In this document: in pieces, positions 8,470-17,180 of the stretch
Numbering within the stretch: the first letter of the stretch is position 1
How the letters are laid out: each line of letters begins with the position of its first letter
NCBI GenBank assembly: GCA_964571135.1
Contig: CAZMZW010000001.1
Location: forward strand, 372,001-436,000
From: CAZMZW01 sp964571135
GTDB lineage: Bacteria > Chloroflexota > Anaerolineae > Anaerolineales > Anaerolineaceae
Length of the DNA: 64,000 nucleotides
Direction of reading: 5' to 3'
The notes under the pieces: generated by a model
Told to the model about the DNA's origin: nothing
Databases searched by the model: none
Seen by the model: the letters and a program-made list of their open reading frames with translations, nothing else
Program-made: the position numbers and the translations under genes

Positions 8470-8916
8470 ATGAATCATCTTGTATTTCTTGACTCAAACG
8501 CAGGCGAATTGGAGAAGATCCTTAGCGGCGTGAAATGCATGGTCATCAAAGAAATTAATCCAAAACAACCCGAAATATACCCGGTGAGTCGAGGTGATAG
8601 CCTTTACTTTTTAAAGGAAATGAACGATCTTACCCTGCGCGTGAAAGCCACAGTAATTCACGGTGTAGCCTTAATCAATGGACTGGATGGAGATCTCCCG
8701 CGTACCTTGAAAGAGATGCAATCCAAGCTGCAATTGACCGAGGACCAGTACAACTTCTGGTCGGTAAAAGAAAAGGTTCTACTAGTCGAATTTGAATGTG
8801 CTCAAAAAATAAGCGTGGTCCATATTGCACCGGAAAATGTCATAGATCGATCGAACTGGATCGCTTTCAAGGAGTTCAGCCTTGGACTGAAAAAGGAGGT
8901 CACTATTGAACAATGA
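8470..8916 (+). CDS. Small protein, possibly PUA/ASCH-like
   Basis: 148 residues from ATG 8470, preceded by AAAGGA eight bases upstream; a longer frame from 8401 lies in the repeated leader and is unlikely. The protein is soluble and has a basic N-terminal half, a GDSLYFLK strand, then RVKATVIHG, the strand order and spacing seen in PUA-fold ASCH domains that bind RNA or modified nucleotides. The second half ends with KEKVLLVEFE and a conserved-looking DRSNWIAF. The fold call is by eye only. It sits 47 bases before the ABC exporter genes and may be cotranscribed with them. Confidence 0.5.
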   Translation: MNHLVFLDSNAGELEKILSGVKCMVIKEINPKQPEIYPVSRGDSLYFLKEMNDLTLRVKATVIHGVALINGLDGDLPRTLKEMQSKLQLTEDQYNFWSVKEKVLLVEFECAQKISVVHIAPENVIDRSNWIAFKEFSLGLKKEVTIEQ

Positions 8917-8963
8917 ATATACCCACAAAATTTTAATGATTTGTATAAAAGAAAGGAGAAAAA

Positions 8964-9860
8964 ATGAAAAACATAAATTCACTGGTGATTGAAACTCAAA
9001 ATCTGAGTAAATCTTACAAAGGAGTACAAGCCCTGGTTGACTTCAATTTAAAATTGACCCCGGGCATCCTCGGCCTTTTGGGCCCTAATGGGGCGGGTAA
9101 GTCAACCCTAATGCGCATGTTGGCCACCATTACCACCCCTACCGGGGGCACTATTTTGTGGAATGGTCGGGACGTGGTAAAAGACCCAGAGTCGCTGCGC
9201 TCGGTGCTGGGCTACCTTCCGCAGGACTTTGGCGTCTACCCCAACCTTTCGGCCCAGGAATTCCTCGAATACATGGCGGCCATCAAAGGCATGAGCGGCG
9301 AAAAAGCTCGTCGGAAAATTTCCGACCTGTTGGACCTGGTCAACCTGCGCGAAGCAGCCCGCAGGCCATTGGGTGGTTTTTCCGGCGGAATGCGCCAGCG
9401 CGTGGGTATCGCTCAGGCGCTACTTAATGATCCGCAGTTGTTGATCGTGGATGAGCCAACCGTGGGGCTGGACCCCGAGGAGCGGGTGCGTTTTCGCAAT
9501 CTGCTCTCGGACCTGTCCGGCGAGCGGATTGTAATTCTCTCCACGCATATTGTCTCGGATGTGGAATCGACCGCCACGGATATCGCGATCATCCACAAGG
9601 GGCATTTGATAGTCCGTGCCCGTCCGGAGCAGCTGCTCAAGCAGATGGAAGGCTCTGTGTGGGAATGGATGACTTCCAGTTTGGAGCTGCCCGCCCTCAA
9701 ACAACAGTTTCTGGTCAGTGGTACCATCCGGCGCATGGATGGGATTGAGGTGCGGGCGGTCTCTGAAGGGCGGCCTTGCCCGGAGGCCCAGCCAGTGGTG
9801 CCCAGCCTGGAGGATGTGTACCTCTCCTTGGTGGCGCAGCGCCAGGCGGTGCCGGTATGA
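8964..9860 (+). CDS. ABC-2 type exporter, ATP-binding subunit
   Basis: 298 residues; ATG follows GAAAGGAG. All nucleotide-binding parts are present: Walker A GPNGAGKST (40-48), Q loop (LPQDFG), signature SGGMRQR, Walker B LLIVDEP with TVGLD, and the switch His in ILSTH. A C-terminal extension of about 80 residues with a late SLEDVYLSL motif is usual for DrrA/CcmA/NatA-type exporters. It energises the permease encoded next, with which it overlaps by four bases (ATGA). Codon use and base composition are clearly GC-rich compared with the genes on either side, suggesting a separate origin. The exported substrate is unknown. Confidence 0.92.
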   Translation: MKNINSLVIETQNLSKSYKGVQALVDFNLKLTPGILGLLGPNGAGKSTLMRMLATITTPTGGTILWNGRDVVKDPESLRSVLGYLPQDFGVYPNLSAQEFLEYMAAIKGMSGEKARRKISDLLDLVNLREAARRPLGGFSGGMRQRVGIAQALLNDPQLLIVDEPTVGLDPEERVRFRNLLSDLSGERIVILSTHIVSDVESTATDIAIIHKGHLIVRARPEQLLKQMEGSVWEWMTSSLELPALKQQFLVSGTIRRMDGIEVRAVSEGRPCPEAQPVVPSLEDVYLSLVAQRQAVPV

Positions 9861-11446
9861 AAACCCTGCGTATCCTCTATTACTTGGCTTTGTCAGATTT
9901 CTATGAGCGCGCCCGGCGTTACAGTTTTTTGTTGACCCTGGCGGCTGTCATCTACATGGGTGTAATGGTCAACAACGGCTCGTTGTCCATGCACCTGGTG
10001 TCAGCTGACCCGAACCTGCTCTTGATCCGTTACCGGGGTGAATTCAACTCGGCCTGGATCGGCACGATGACCGTTTTGGTGACAAACACCTTCCTGGGTA
10101 TAATCGGCTTTTACCTGGTCAGTGACTGCATCAAGCGCGATATCCGCACTGGCGTGGGACAGATCATTGCTACCACCCCGGTCAGCAGGGCTGCGTACCT
10201 GATCGGGAAATGGATCAGCAACTGCCTGGTGCTCTTCGTGCTTGTGCTCATCCTGGCGGCCGCGGCGGTGATTATGGTGCTGCTCAAGAACGAGGCCGCA
10301 CTGGACCTGGGTGCGCTGCTGATGCCGTTTTTCGCCGTCGCACTGCCCTACATGGCGCTGACCGCCGCATTGGCGGTGATGTTCGAGACCGTACCCTGGC
10401 TGCGTCGGGCGGCGGGCAATACGGTCTACTTTTTCCTGTGGATGTTCTCAGTCACGTTCTTGTTTTTGTTGGGGAAGGAACTGCCCTTCCTCAAAGACCC
10501 GATGGGCCTTAATGTCTTTCGTGAGTCATTGATTGCAGGTGCCAGCGTGGCCTTTCCGAACGATACGATTGGATTGATGAGTGTCGGAGGCTTCAACGGC
10601 ACTCAATTTAAGGTCTTCAACTGGCCAGGGCTAGTCTGGACCCCTGGCATTGTTGCCGGGCAGTGGTTGTGGGCGATCATAGGTCTGGGACTGATCCTGC
10701 TCTCGGTGGCATGGTTCGCGCGATTCGACCCCTCACGGGAAGGGCGGCGGCGTCTGCGGGTAAAACATGAGGAGAGCAATGAAGGCGAGCCAGTCGCGCC
10801 GCTGAAAAAGTTTCCCCATATCGCGCTGCCCAGCCTTTCGCCGCTCTTTTCCAGATTTGCCAAGGCGAATCCCTTCCTAGGGGTGCTGATCGCTGAGCTG
10901 CACATGCAACTTAATGGCCGCCGCTGGATGTGGTGGCTTGTTATTGCCGGGTTGAACATCGCCATCCTCACAAGCCCGCTTGAGACTACAAAGGCATACC
11001 TGCTGCCAATCGCGTGGCTGTGGCCGTTGGCCATCTGGTCTGAAATGGGCAATCGTGAGCATAAGGAAAACACCTACCAGATGGTCTTCTCTTCCGTGCG
11101 TCCGGTGCTACGCCAGCTTCCGGCTGCCTGGCTGGCCGGCATTCTGGCGACGGCGCTGTTTGGCATTACCGCGGCAGTGGTTTTCCTCTCAAACGGGGAC
11201 CTGCCTGGTCTGGCCGGGTGGGTGGGTGCAGTCATCTTTATCCCCTCCCTGGCGCTTGCGCTGGGCGTCCTTTCCTCCGGCAGCCGTGTCTTTGAAGTGA
11301 TCTACCTGCTCTGGTGGTACATTGGTCCAATGCAAAAAACACAGGGGATGAATTTCATCACTGGTGCACCGCAGGTCTACCTGCTGGCTGCTGCCGGGCT
11401 GCTCCTGCTCTCCTTGTACTGGAGGGGCAGGCAGGTAAGGGGGTAG
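9857..11446 (+). CDS. ABC-2 type exporter, permease subunit
   Basis: 529 residues from ATG 9857, which overlaps the ATPase stop; the open frame reaches back to 9776 but that part is the ATPase gene in another frame. About twelve hydrophobic helices are visible, with a large soluble loop near the middle (RFDPSREGRRRLRVKHEE), so this looks like two ABC-2 permease halves joined in one chain. The first half carries CIKRDIRTGVGQIIATTPV, the cytosolic coupling region typical of the family. GC-rich like its partner. A stem-loop lies ten bases after the stop. Confidence 0.85.
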   Translation: MKTLRILYYLALSDFYERARRYSFLLTLAAVIYMGVMVNNGSLSMHLVSADPNLLLIRYRGEFNSAWIGTMTVLVTNTFLGIIGFYLVSDCIKRDIRTGVGQIIATTPVSRAAYLIGKWISNCLVLFVLVLILAAAAVIMVLLKNEAALDLGALLMPFFAVALPYMALTAALAVMFETVPWLRRAAGNTVYFFLWMFSVTFLFLLGKELPFLKDPMGLNVFRESLIAGASVAFPNDTIGLMSVGGFNGTQFKVFNWPGLVWTPGIVAGQWLWAIIGLGLILLSVAWFARFDPSREGRRRLRVKHEESNEGEPVAPLKKFPHIALPSLSPLFSRFAKANPFLGVLIAELHMQLNGRRWMWWLVIAGLNIAILTSPLETTKAYLLPIAWLWPLAIWSEMGNREHKENTYQMVFSSVRPVLRQLPAAWLAGILATALFGITAAVVFLSNGDLPGLAGWVGAVIFIPSLALALGVLSSGSRVFEVIYLLWWYIGPMQKTQGMNFITGAPQVYLLAAAGLLLLSLYWRGRQVRG

Positions 11447-11456
11447 AGAGAAAATT

Positions 11457-11489
11457 GTGCTTGCGCGATGCGTCCCATAGCGCAAGCAC
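11457..11489 (+). terminator. Stem-loop after the ABC exporter operon
   Basis: GTGCTTGCGC (11457-11466) pairs perfectly with GCGCAAGCAC (11480-11489). No T run follows, so it may protect the mRNA 3' end or act as a weak terminator. Confidence 0.55.
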
Positions 11490-11518
11490 ACGGCATTTAA
11501 TCCATCTGCGGCATTCTG

Positions 11519-11532
11519 GTGATCTTGATCAC
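11519..11532. promoter_or_regulatory. 14-bp palindrome, possible Crp/Fnr-type operator
   Basis: GTGATC-TT-GATCAC is a perfect palindrome in the gap before the truncated ATPase gene. It resembles Crp/Fnr sites (TGTGA-N6-TCACA or TTGAT-N4-ATCAA) but matches neither exactly. Confidence 0.3.
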
Positions 11533-11670
11533 AATTCCGGACGTAATTAGAGAGCCAATGATTAAGATGTTCGGTTGGGATAGTATTTTCTAAAGAAGGT
11601 TAATCCCTCAATAGAGAATGAAACAGGCTTCATAGCCTTTCAGATTTTCGATGAGAAAGTGAGGTTTACG

Positions 11671-11856
11671 ATGAACAAATCCGAAATCACAATAAATCAG
11701 CTCACCCATTGTTACAAAGAGATAGTGGCAGTGGACGCCCTTTCGCTTGAAGTGCGAAAGGGAGAGATCTTCGGTTTCCTGGGCCACGACGGTGCCGGAA
11801 AAAACACCACGGTGGGTGTTAATAAACAAAAATACGGTATAGGTACGGTTTTTTAG
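11671..11856 (+). pseudogene. ABC transporter ATP-binding protein, truncated remnant
   Basis: Only the first 61 codons of an ABC-2 type ATPase remain (from ATG 11671 after a GTGAGG site). The start (ITINQLTHCYKEIVAVDALSLEV) and the beta strand before Walker A are typical, but Walker A reads GHDGAGKNTT instead of GPNGAGKSTT, losing the Ser that holds Mg. The similarity stops after a few residues and the frame ends at 11854-11856, immediately before the hairpin element that starts at 11857. The element, or the event that placed it, appears to have cut the gene. No remaining 3' part is seen downstream. Confidence 0.75.
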
Positions 11857-12004
11857 TGACGCACCCCGAAGCCCTTCATACGAATGAAGGGCGGAGGTCC
11901 TCGTCCCGAGGTTGCATCGTGCAACCATTGGGACAAGGAAAAATAGTTTAATTTATATTCCTACTTTTTCTTCTAGATATCGTATGAAAATTATAAAGAA
12001 AATG
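11857..12004. repeat. 148-bp TGACGCA-bounded hairpin element, copy 2
   Basis: Same layout as 1008-1153: TGACGCACCCCGAAGCCCTTC, a CCCTTC/GAAGGG hairpin, a bipartite stem TCCTCGTCCC ... GGGACAAGGA around GGTTGCA-TCG-TGCAACC, and a conserved TAGTTTAATTT tail. Loop bases differ between copies (GTATCAGT against ATACGAAT), while the stems are almost unchanged. The next TGACGCA starts at 12005 and another at 12083, so the elements lie head to tail. Confidence 0.7.
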
Positions 12005-12082
12005 TGACGCATTAGGGAGTAAACGTTTGCGACCAAAGTGAGGCCCCTCAGAGGAATCTTGCTGATCACAAAAAAGAAAATA

Positions 12083-12128
12083 TGACGCACCAGGGGGTTG
12101 AACCCTGAACCTACTGATTAAGAGTCAG
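12083..12128 (-). repeat. Partial tRNA-Lys(CTT), 3' half, copy D (candidate island boundary)
   Basis: 46 bases identical to the tRNA-Lys 3' half at 40950-40995, same orientation. An AT-rich block of about 28.8 kb lies between this copy and the intact tRNA, as expected for the two attachment sites of an integrated island. It is followed at once by an ACTGAC hairpin repeat. Confidence 0.75.
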
Positions 12129-12182
12129 ATGCAAATAGTGAACAGGAGAATCTACTGACGGGCGTCTGATTAAGAGTCAGTT
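12129..12182. repeat. ACTGAC-hairpin repeat
   Basis: After a 23-base spacer identical to that at 3488-3510, the unit has ACTGAC (12154-12159) and GTCAGT (12176-12181) as inverted repeat around GGGCGTCTGATTAAGA. It matches the second unit at 3510-3544. Confidence 0.65.
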
Positions 12183-12549
12183 TTCGGTAAGATTAATATA
12201 TATTTACAAGTGGTAAAAAATCAGTACAGTTCCACATATTGAAGTATTTTTCTATTGCGTACTTAGAGTCCTTTATGTCCTAGATGTTTGCACTATAAAT
12301 CGGAAAGACGGCTCTATTATGACAAGCATTTCTGAAAGAACTGATTTAATCTATAATCCTGAGACAATATGACTTTAATAATTATGAATGTGTTCAATAG
12401 ATTATTTAGGATTAGGGAAATGTTGGGAAGAATGCATTTGATTATAATAAAACATGTGGATTTTCAGAAAATTAAATCAGTTTCTTTAAATAATCTCACT
12501 ATTAAAACCTGAGAATAATCTGTAATGAGAAAAATGATTGATCGAAAAA
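12183..12549. other. AT-rich gap upstream of the second sensor kinase
   Basis: About 370 bases with no supported gene, RNA or clear promoter. It probably holds the promoter of the following two-component pair. Confidence 0.4.
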
Positions 12550-14412
12550 ATGAATACTAAGATAAAAAAACACACAAAAAATGCGCTGCTAAAGTCGCAT
12601 TATTCCAATATTGATGAATATGAAAAATTATTACCATCAAATTATGTTGAATTGATGAATGGCATATTGATTTTAGATGAAGAGAGAAGAATTATATTTA
12701 TTAATCCGGAAGCTAAAAAAATACTAAGTAGAACCACGCCTATTGAAATTGGTAGTAAATTCTTTTTTAAAGATCAAAATCCTTTAAAAAATAAAATCGG
12801 TGTGGGTGGTAAGACGAAGAAAGATGATGAAATTGAAATAAATATTTCTAAATTTAGTGTTAGTGAAGATACTTTTTACTTAATCAGAGTGTCTTGTTTA
12901 ACAGAATTGATAAAAAGTATAGGAAATCTTTGTAAAATTATAGAAATGCGGAAATGTGCGATGGAAGTTGCGGACCTTGGCATATGGGAATATGACTACA
13001 AAAAAGATACAACATTTTTTGATTCAACTTATGCCAACATTCTTGGATTTAGTAATAAGGAATTTACAGAGGGAAAATTTATCGAAGTTCTTAATCAAAA
13101 AGATCAGGAAAAAGTATTAGGTGCATGGAATCAGCTCTTATTAGGAAATTCACAAATATATCGATCTGAATTTCGCTCTAAAACTAAAAGCGGAGAATGG
13201 CGTTGGATTCAAGCAAGGGCAAAGGCAATAAAAACAGATCTAAACGAAAAACCTTATAGATTTGTAGGCACAAATCAGGATATAACTAATAAAAAGCAGG
13301 CGGAATTAGAATTAAATATTTTATATAAAGGGACATCTATTGTCAGCGAAAATATAAATTTGAAAGAAAAAATAAAAAAAATAATCGATTTGGTATTTAA
13401 GGAATATGATTTAAGTTTTATTTGTGCTTTGATATTTAATGATCAGGACAATAGCATAGTATTTGACGTTAGTAAGTCATTCCAAACAAAAAATATTAAA
13501 TCATGCCATTGGAATCTTGCGGGACAAAAAATCATTCTAGAAAAATTCATCAATGATATGACTCCTTATTTGAAAATAGGTTTTGATGAAATCACCTTAT
13601 GTAAAAATATTCCTTTAAAACTAAATAAGATCGGATATGCCTTTCCAATTATTGAAGATAAAAAAATTACTGGGATACTGGTTGTTTTTTCAGACGAACT
13701 TTTGAAAATTGATGAAATTGAAAATAAAATATTTACAAATGTATCCGGGCTTATTGGAATGGCATTAGAAAAAGAAAATATTAACAAGATGTTACGCGAT
13801 ATAGTAAAGTTGGAAGAACGACATAGATTAGCAAGGGAATTGCATGACACGATAAATCAATCACTCTTTAGTATTTCCTTGATGATCAATGGATGCAAAG
13901 ATTACACAAAAAATGGGGAAATCAATAATGTCGCAAAGATTTTAGAAAGTATGCAGGATGCGATATTTCAAACTCAGAATGATATGAGATTATTAATTTA
14001 TGAACTAAAACCGTCAGTTCTTGGTCAGGAGGGTATTATTAAGGCTCTCCAAAACAGACTAGACGTTCTAGAAAAGAATTTTCAAATTAAAACAAATTTG
14101 ATCATTGATTACATACCTAATTTTACAGAAGAAATAGAGAAAGAGCTTTTTGGTATCGTACAAGAAGCTCTTAATAATGTAATTAAACATTCAAATGCAA
14201 CAAAAATAGATGTTCGTTTATATAAAAAAAACAGAAAGGTGTATTTTTATATTAAAGATAACGGTTTGGGATTCAATAAACGGAAAACAGTTGATGGCTA
14301 TAGTATGGGGTTATCAAATATGAGCGATCGTGCGAATCGAGTAGGTGGAAAATTCTTCATCTCTAGCAAGAGTGGGAAGGGGACAAAAATTATTGTTTCT
14401 CTACCAGCTTGA
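12550..14412 (+). CDS. Cytosolic PAS/GAF sensor histidine kinase (HisKA_3)
   Basis: 620 residues from ATG 12550; a TTG at 12538 is in frame but no good ribosome site supports either. No membrane helices are visible. Parts in order: a short PAS-like region (about 25-90, GILILDEERRIIFINPEA), a second PAS with its PAC end (about 145-250, GEWRWIQARAKAI...FVGTNQDIT), a GAF-like region (about 260-405), HisKA_3 with His432 in LARELHDT, and HATPase_c with N box EALNNVIKHS and DNGLGF. Very AT-rich. It should respond to an internal cue such as a metabolite or redox state and phosphorylate the regulator encoded 205 bases downstream. Confidence 0.88.
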   Translation: MNTKIKKHTKNALLKSHYSNIDEYEKLLPSNYVELMNGILILDEERRIIFINPEAKKILSRTTPIEIGSKFFFKDQNPLKNKIGVGGKTKKDDEIEINISKFSVSEDTFYLIRVSCLTELIKSIGNLCKIIEMRKCAMEVADLGIWEYDYKKDTTFFDSTYANILGFSNKEFTEGKFIEVLNQKDQEKVLGAWNQLLLGNSQIYRSEFRSKTKSGEWRWIQARAKAIKTDLNEKPYRFVGTNQDITNKKQAELELNILYKGTSIVSENINLKEKIKKIIDLVFKEYDLSFICALIFNDQDNSIVFDVSKSFQTKNIKSCHWNLAGQKIILEKFINDMTPYLKIGFDEITLCKNIPLKLNKIGYAFPIIEDKKITGILVVFSDELLKIDEIENKIFTNVSGLIGMALEKENINKMLRDIVKLEERHRLARELHDTINQSLFSISLMINGCKDYTKNGEINNVAKILESMQDAIFQTQNDMRLLIYELKPSVLGQEGIIKALQNRLDVLEKNFQIKTNLIIDYIPNFTEEIEKELFGIVQEALNNVIKHSNATKIDVRLYKKNRKVYFYIKDNGLGFNKRKTVDGYSMGLSNMSDRANRVGGKFFISSKSGKGTKIIVSLPA

Positions 14413-14617
14413 CCTATGGTATTTTTAATAGATACCTTCTATATAGAATTGATCTATTTATTATATAGTAAAGAGGAGAAAAATTAATATTATTCTTAAT
14501 AGTCGGATCTCAATGACACAAATAAATTTCACCCATTACTTTTGATATAAAAACTAAATTAAACCTATATTAAAGACCATTTGAAAAAAGTAATTTGAAG
14601 AGTAATATATGAAATAA

Positions 14618-15265
14618 ATGAAAAAGATACGTATATTAATTGTTGACGATCATCCGGTTGTACGAGAGGGTATAAGAAGCATGATAGCTCCAAAAACCGA
14701 TTTTGAACTTGTGGGTGAGGCGAAAAATGGTTTTGAAGCTATCGAATTGTATAAAAAATTAAAGCCAGATATTATATTAATTGACCTGGTTATGCCGGGG
14801 AAAAGCGGAATCGAAACGATCAAGGAATTAAAAATTTCTGATCCAAATGTCAATATACTAGTTCTCACTAGCTTTAGTGAGGAGGAAAATATAATTTCAG
14901 CAATTAAAGAAGGTGCCAAAGGTTATATGCTTAAGGAAACTGCCCCTGAGGAATTAGTGGATGCAATAAAGAAGATATACGCAGGGGAAACTTGGTTATA
15001 TCCTGGCATGGCTGATAAGGTAGTCAAAAAGCTATTTTTTTCAATTAACAATAAAAATGGTCCAGATAAGTTAACAGGTAGCGAGATCGATGTAATTAAA
15101 AGAATTGCCCAAGGACTATCAAATAAGGAAATTGCAGATGAATTAGGGGTGAGTGAAGGCACAATTCGATTCCATGTCAATCATATATTATCAAAATTAA
15201 ATCTAAATAATCGGACTCAAGCGGCTCTTTATGCATTAAGAGAAAAAATTGCAATCCTAAATTAA
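14618..15265 (+). CDS. NarL/FixJ-family response regulator
   Basis: 215 residues. Receiver with VDDH, phospho-accepting Asp56 (LIDLVMPG), Thr/Ser in LTSF and Lys in MLKE; LuxR-type DNA-binding domain from LTGSEIDVIKRIAQGLSNKEIA through GTIRFHVNHILSKL. It pairs with the kinase at 12550-14412. The next genes on the same strand encode the nucleoside importer, so control of the nucleoside region is a reasonable guess, but no binding site has been identified. Confidence 0.92.
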   Translation: MKKIRILIVDDHPVVREGIRSMIAPKTDFELVGEAKNGFEAIELYKKLKPDIILIDLVMPGKSGIETIKELKISDPNVNILVLTSFSEEENIISAIKEGAKGYMLKETAPEELVDAIKKIYAGETWLYPGMADKVVKKLFFSINNKNGPDKLTGSEIDVIKRIAQGLSNKEIADELGVSEGTIRFHVNHILSKLNLNNRTQAALYALREKIAILN

Positions 15266-15809
15266 TAATGTGCCTCCAGTTCATTTTTTATTTAGCTTAT
15301 CTTGACCATACCTTTTTATATAGTAATGTAAGAAATCACTTTCCTTTTATTTATTGTCCTGTTTATACATTGATGGTATTTTATTAACTAATCTAATAAA
15401 ATGAAATTATTAGATTTTTCAATAATATCATGCTCGGCTAGTTCCTGGAGTTATAATTCCTCGCATTTTCCTCCCAGGAGAACTAAAGAGGTTGAATTAA
15501 AAGTGAATTTTTGGTATGGTGCTCATAAAGTATTGGTAATAGGGAATATATTGCTTAAACCGGATTACGCAAAGGAGGTTCGATTTTAAGTATAAGCACC
15601 GACATTGAGGATCTATCCACTTCAATTGTTATGAAGGAATATTTTCAATTGGGCTGCGAAGCAATAAAAAACATATGAAATTGGCCCAAAATAATTATTA
15701 AACAGGAGGTGCATCTTTTCTTAAAGTTAAAATGTATTTGGGTAGAAAAAGATAGGGTGCTAATAGAAAGACCAATATTAAACAAATTATGTTAAAAGGA
15801 GATTTCTAG
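15266..15809. other. Long gap before the nucleoside importer
   Basis: 544 bases. A 62-codon frame at 15401-15589 has no ribosome site and no recognisable composition. Two strong Shine-Dalgarno-like strings (AAAGGAGG near 15573, AGGAGG near 15715) are not followed by start codons at useful distance and may be relics. No known riboswitch was recognised. The importer's own ribosome site is AAAAGGAG near 15797. Confidence 0.45.
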
Positions 15810-16934
15810 ATGAAGAAGCTAATAAGTATTGTTTTCATTTTAGCGATGGTTGTGTCTATATCGGCATGTGCTGCTCCAGCTGTATCCAAACCAGCCGCTG
15901 CGGAAGCCGCTAAAGGCGCAGTAATCGCTGAATGCGTTTCTGCCACCGGTAACATTGATGACCGTTCATTCTGCCAGGGTGCCTATGATGGTATCAAGAA
16001 ATACGCCGCTGATAAAGGTAAGACTTATGCGTATTACAAGGCAACCGGCGATTCGACCACCGACATGGTCAATTGTATTGGCATGGCCGTTAAAGGTGGA
16101 GCGGAAATCGTAGTTGCTCCCGGTTTCACCTGGGGATCCCCATTTTTTACAGCCCAGGATAAATATCCTGAAACTAAATTAGTGATTCTTGATGGTGAGC
16201 CGCATAGCGAAGACTGGAAAACCTTTAGACAGGAAAAGAACGTTTACTCGATTTACTATGCCGAAGAAGAATCTGGATTCCTGGCCGGATATGCTGCTGT
16301 TAAGAATGGCTCACGAAAGCTCGGATTCCTTGGTGGCATGGCGGTACCCGCTGTGGTCCGCTTTGGTTATGGTTATGTCTGGGGTGCTGATGTTGCTGCC
16401 CAGGAGCTTGGGCTTAATAAGGGCGATGTGACAATGAGCTATCACTACCTTGGCAACTTTAATGTTTCTCCTGAAAACCAAACCTATGCCGCATCCTGGT
16501 ACAGCAGCGGGATTGATACCATTTTTGCTGCTGCTGGTGATGTGACCAGTGTGGTAAGTTCTGCTGCTAAGCAAGTTGGCGCAGATAAATGGGTTATAGG
16601 CGTGGATGTTAACCAGGGTTGGGATGCCACGAATGTGCTCACCTCCGCAACTAAAAACCTTGCTAATTCAACTTACCAAGCGCTTGATCTATATTTCAGT
16701 GGTAAATTTACCAGCGCAGTAAAAGTGAACCTTTCTGCCAAAGAAGATGGTGTTAACCTGCCAACCGACAAGGATACATGGAGATTCACAAAATTCACAA
16801 AGGCAGACTATGAAGCCATTCTCGCCAAATTAAAGACAGATGCTGGCGGAATTGCCTCAAAAATTCCTGTTGATACCGATTACAAAACCGCAGACCTAAT
16901 TCCCACAGTGATTGTTACTATTACGGTTATGTAA
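15810..16934 (+). CDS. BMP-family nucleoside-binding lipoprotein of an ABC importer
   Basis: 374 residues with a lipoprotein signal (MKKLISIVF..., lipobox ISAC, Cys20) and an Ala/Pro/Lys linker, so it is tethered outside the membrane. The mature domain has the BMP/PnrA family start GNIDDRSFCQGAYDGIKKYA, then a TDMVNCIGMAVKGGAEIVVAPGF strand and AEEESGFLAGYAAVKNG, which form the two-lobed nucleoside pocket in relatives such as PnrA and BmpA. It should deliver nucleosides to the permeases encoded downstream. A strong stem-loop follows the stop, which in such operons often raises the amount of binding protein over the membrane parts. Confidence 0.9.
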   Translation: MKKLISIVFILAMVVSISACAAPAVSKPAAAEAAKGAVIAECVSATGNIDDRSFCQGAYDGIKKYAADKGKTYAYYKATGDSTTDMVNCIGMAVKGGAEIVVAPGFTWGSPFFTAQDKYPETKLVILDGEPHSEDWKTFRQEKNVYSIYYAEEESGFLAGYAAVKNGSRKLGFLGGMAVPAVVRFGYGYVWGADVAAQELGLNKGDVTMSYHYLGNFNVSPENQTYAASWYSSGIDTIFAAAGDVTSVVSSAAKQVGADKWVIGVDVNQGWDATNVLTSATKNLANSTYQALDLYFSGKFTSAVKVNLSAKEDGVNLPTDKDTWRFTKFTKADYEAILAKLKTDAGGIASKIPVDTDYKTADLIPTVIVTITVM

Positions 16935-16967
16935 CCTCGCAAAGTAAGAGCGACTTTGAAGATCAAT

Positions 16968-17000
16968 GAGAGGTACACTGGGTTATAAAAGGTACCTCTC
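16968..17000 (+). promoter_or_regulatory. Intercistronic stem-loop after the binding-protein gene
   Basis: GAGAGGTAC (16968-16976) pairs perfectly with GTACCTCTC (16992-17000) around a 15-base loop; no T run follows. Its position between binding protein and ATPase fits an mRNA-stabilising or partial-termination structure. Confidence 0.6.
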
Positions 17001-17180
17001 AAACGATCACATCAAAGACACAAAAGTAAAATATTCATCTATATATATTATTAGTAATCAAGTTATGAAAATCATTAATCGGTATTCCCCTTTACAACTT
17101 GGTTTCTTTTTTATTTTGTCAAATGGAAGGTTATTAAGTTTAGTGAATAGGATCATGCCTATCACCAATGGAGGCTGAAG

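Noticed and set aside
9776..9856. Longer N-terminus for the ABC permease
   Set aside because: It is the ATPase gene read in another frame; the ATG at 9857 in an ATGA overlap is the standard start.
1154..12128. tRNA-Lys copies as extra tRNA genes or as SINE-like elements
   Set aside because: Only the 3' half is present, so no tRNA can fold. All copies share one orientation toward the intact gene, which fits attachment-site duplication better than random retro-insertion.
3459..12182. CRISPR array
   Set aside because: The ACTGAC repeats are at most two in a row, differ in sequence and have no regular spacers; no cas genes are present.
15401..15589. 62-codon open frame in the gap before the importer
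   Set aside because: No ribosome site, no recognisable protein character and a stop-poor AT-rich stretch can give such a frame by chance.
16966..17178. 70-codon frame between importer genes
   Set aside because: It begins inside the strong stem-loop and has no ribosome site.
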